A DNA stretch of 64,000 bases from Legionellaceae bacterium (GTDB lineage: Bacteria > Pseudomonadota > Gammaproteobacteria > Legionellales > Legionellaceae). The notes under the pieces were generated by a model. The model saw nothing but the letters and a program-made list of their open reading frames with translations, did not search any database and was not told where the DNA came from. Below are positions 62,685 to 64,000 of the stretch, in pieces (the stretch's first letter is position 1; the number at the start of each line of letters is the position of its first letter). Made by a program: the position numbers and the translations under genes. The DNA is taken from assembly GCA_029210265.1 (NCBI GenBank), contig JARGNP010000010.1, forward strand, positions 1 through 64,000, in the 5' to 3' direction.

Positions 62685-64000
62685 CTACGCAAGCCGTTCT
62701 GCAAGCTTGGTTAGACGATGTGCTTCTTTATCATTATGTACGGCCATACCTATTGCTTTTTTCTGACCGATTAACACCACTCGTGATTTGCCTCGCGTGA
62801 TGCCTGTGTACACTAAATTACGAGCAAGCAATGCGAAATGCTGTGTTGCAAGTGGCATCACCACTACTGGAAACTCAGAGCCTTGAGCTTTATGAATGCT
62901 AATCGCATACGCTAGATTAATTTCATCCAGTTCGTTAACACCATAGGTTTTCAAACTATAATCAAATTTAATTTTGACTTCGCCTTCTTCCAAATCAATG
63001 CTTTCAATCACACCGATATCACCGTTAAACACATCTTTATCATAATTATTTGTCATCTGGATCACTTTATCGCCCGGCGCATAGGTCGACCCAAAGCGCT
63101 CAAGCTTAGGTTCCGAACGACCGTTTAAGCGCGCTTGCAGTGCAGCATTTAAGCTTCGGCTGCCCAGGCCGCCCCGGTTCATGGGCGTTAAGATTTGAAT
63201 ATCCCGAATGGGATCATAACCGTAACGTTTAGGCAGACGATTAATCACTACCTCAAGCAATTTGTCATGAATTTCTTCTGGAGTATCGGCATACAACGTA
63301 AAAAAATCGCTTTGCGGTGAATCATGAGGTATCGGCATTCGGCCTTCATTCACACGATGAGCATTCACAATAATATGTGAGTGCGCTGCCTGACGAAAAA
63401 TTTCGGTTAATCGTACAGTGGTGATCTTATGAGAAGCAATCAAATCAGCTAACACAGCACCTGAGCCAACCGATGGAAGTTGGTCTATATCTCCAACAAA
63501 AATAACCGCTGCATCTAGCGGGATAGCTTTAAGCAAATGATTGAGTAAAACAATATCAATCATGGAGGCTTCATCAATAATTAATACATCCAAATCTAAT
63601 AAATTATTTTGATTATGCTTAAACCCATATGTTTTTATGTCAAATTCAAGCAAACGATGAATCGTTTTTGCCTCAAGTTGCGTGGTTTCGGTCAAGCGCT
63701 TAGCTGCACGCCCCGTAGGAGCACACAGACTAATTCGAAGTGATTTCTCTTCAATAATACCTAATAAATTTTTTACAATCGTCGTTTTACCAACACCTGG
63801 ACCACCCGTCATAATAGAGATTTTTGATTTTAAAATCTGCTCGACCGCTTCATGTTGCGAGTCTGATAATTCCAACCCTGTTTTTTTCTCAATCATGGGA
63901 ATAGCTTCGGCTAGATCAATCTCGCCCCAAGGTAGATGTGTGGTATTTAAACGTTTGATTTGTACCGCGGCACGTGTTTCTGCTGTATAAAGCGAAATAG
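62685..64000 (-). CDS. recD2: RecD2-like ATP-dependent DNA helicase (5' end outside window)
   Basis: The frame is open through the right edge: upstream of the internal Met at 63896 it continues with TRAAVQIKRL and LPWGEIDLAEAIP, as in RecD2. Only the C-terminal ~438 residues are seen. SF1B helicase motifs: Q region SQHEAVEQIL, motif I GGPGVGKTTI, APTGRAAKRL, motif II LIIDEASMID, motif III VGDIDQLPSVGSG, motif V/VI region AYAISIHKAQGSEFPVV and YTGITRGKS. RecD2 acts in DNA repair outside RecBCD. Two displaced copies of its final codons lie downstream at 58813 and 55111. Confidence 0.93.
   Translation of the reverse strand, partial: ISLYTAETRAAVQIKRLNTTHLPWGEIDLAEAIPMIEKKTGLELSDSQHEAVEQILKSKISIMTGGPGVGKTTIVKNLLGIIEEKSLRISLCAPTGRAAKRLTETTQLEAKTIHRLLEFDIKTYGFKHNQNNLLDLDVLIIDEASMIDIVLLNHLLKAIPLDAAVIFVGDIDQLPSVGSGAVLADLIASHKITTVRLTEIFRQAAHSHIIVNAHRVNEGRMPIPHDSPQSDFFTLYADTPEEIHDKLLEVVINRLPKRYGYDPIRDIQILTPMNRGGLGSRSLNAALQARLNGRSEPKLERFGSTYAPGDKVIQMTNNYDKDVFNGDIGVIESIDLEEGEVKIKFDYSLKTYGVNELDEINLAYAISIHKAQGSEFPVVVMPLATQHFALLARNLVYTGITRGKSRVVLIGQKKAIGMAVHNDKEAHRLTKLAERLA

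Overview
The window looks like chromosomal DNA of an intracellular or protist-associated gammaproteobacterium of the Legionellales/Coxiellaceae type. Housekeeping genes (hslVU, rpsT, mutY, dapD-dapE, deoB, zur, tag, recD2) are gammaproteobacterial in type. They are mixed with large eukaryote-like or repeat-rich proteins with acidic C-termini, with a type II secretion component (GspC), and with a Legionella ProA-like M4 metalloprotease. The DNA is A+T-rich throughout. I saw no tRNA, rRNA, CRISPR array, intact transposase or integrase. The lineage is inferred from protein style and gene content, without a database search.

Layout. 1-5.4 kb: a membrane diguanylate cyclase (possibly 5'-truncated) and an RND efflux adaptor-pump pair. 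5.4-9.2 kb: a minus-strand run with a CDP-alcohol phosphatidyltransferase, a small unknown protein and two tandem ankyrin-type paralogues sharing a C-terminal domain. 9.3-16.4 kb: a cupin-like protein with a Gfo/Idh/MocA oxidoreductase, facing a 1649-residue protein with about ten 33-residue repeats. 16.4-20.4 kb: AraC regulator, DUF6194-like protein and TehB, divergent from a cyclase-family hydrolase, ArsC/YfgD and an NAD(P)HX epimerase. 20.4-23 kb: a two-HTH-repeat protein and a coiled-coil protein. 23-28.7 kb: MFS transporter, deoB, zur, hslV, hslU and tag, all on minus. 28.9-33.6 kb: an unknown membrane protein, rpsT, AsmA and mutY. 33.6-36.9 kb: an accessory block with a broken ATPase, a ParB-like gene and umuDC, closed by a degenerate second copy of the mutY 3' end. 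36.9-40.3 kb: exported proteins, a beta-barrel, a deleted toxin-antitoxin locus, a Sel1 lipoprotein and GspC. 40.6-43.7 kb: a trans-sulfuration enzyme, dapD and dapE. 43.8-49.5 kb: a TPR protein, a DJ-1/PfpI protein overlapping a caspase/CHAT-like protein, a BPL_N protein, and an armadillo-repeat protein kinase. 49.6-54.3 kb: a dicarboxylate symporter, three minor pilins including a 56-residue PilV-like gene, and a nucleotide-sugar dehydratase. 54.4-62.5 kb: accessory genes for a tubby-like secreted protein, a NUDT9/TRPM2-type ADP-ribose hydrolase, an M4 protease, and a glycosyltransferase-like/pseudokinase fusion. The window ends in recD2, which runs off the right edge.

The most unusual structural signal is that two housekeeping genes, recD2 and mutY, have displaced copies of their own 3' ends lying downstream, and each interval between copies holds accessory genes (candidate effectors beside recD2; umuDC and an ATPase/ParB-like pair beside mutY). 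This resembles integration at gene 3' ends, but no recombinase is present. Other notable signals are mutY lacking any ATG/GTG/TTG at its conserved start (CTG proposed), a gene with two TAA codons both at expected tyrosine positions, a deletion-fused Phd/VapC remnant, and a dispersed repeat built on an inverted pair of DnaA boxes.
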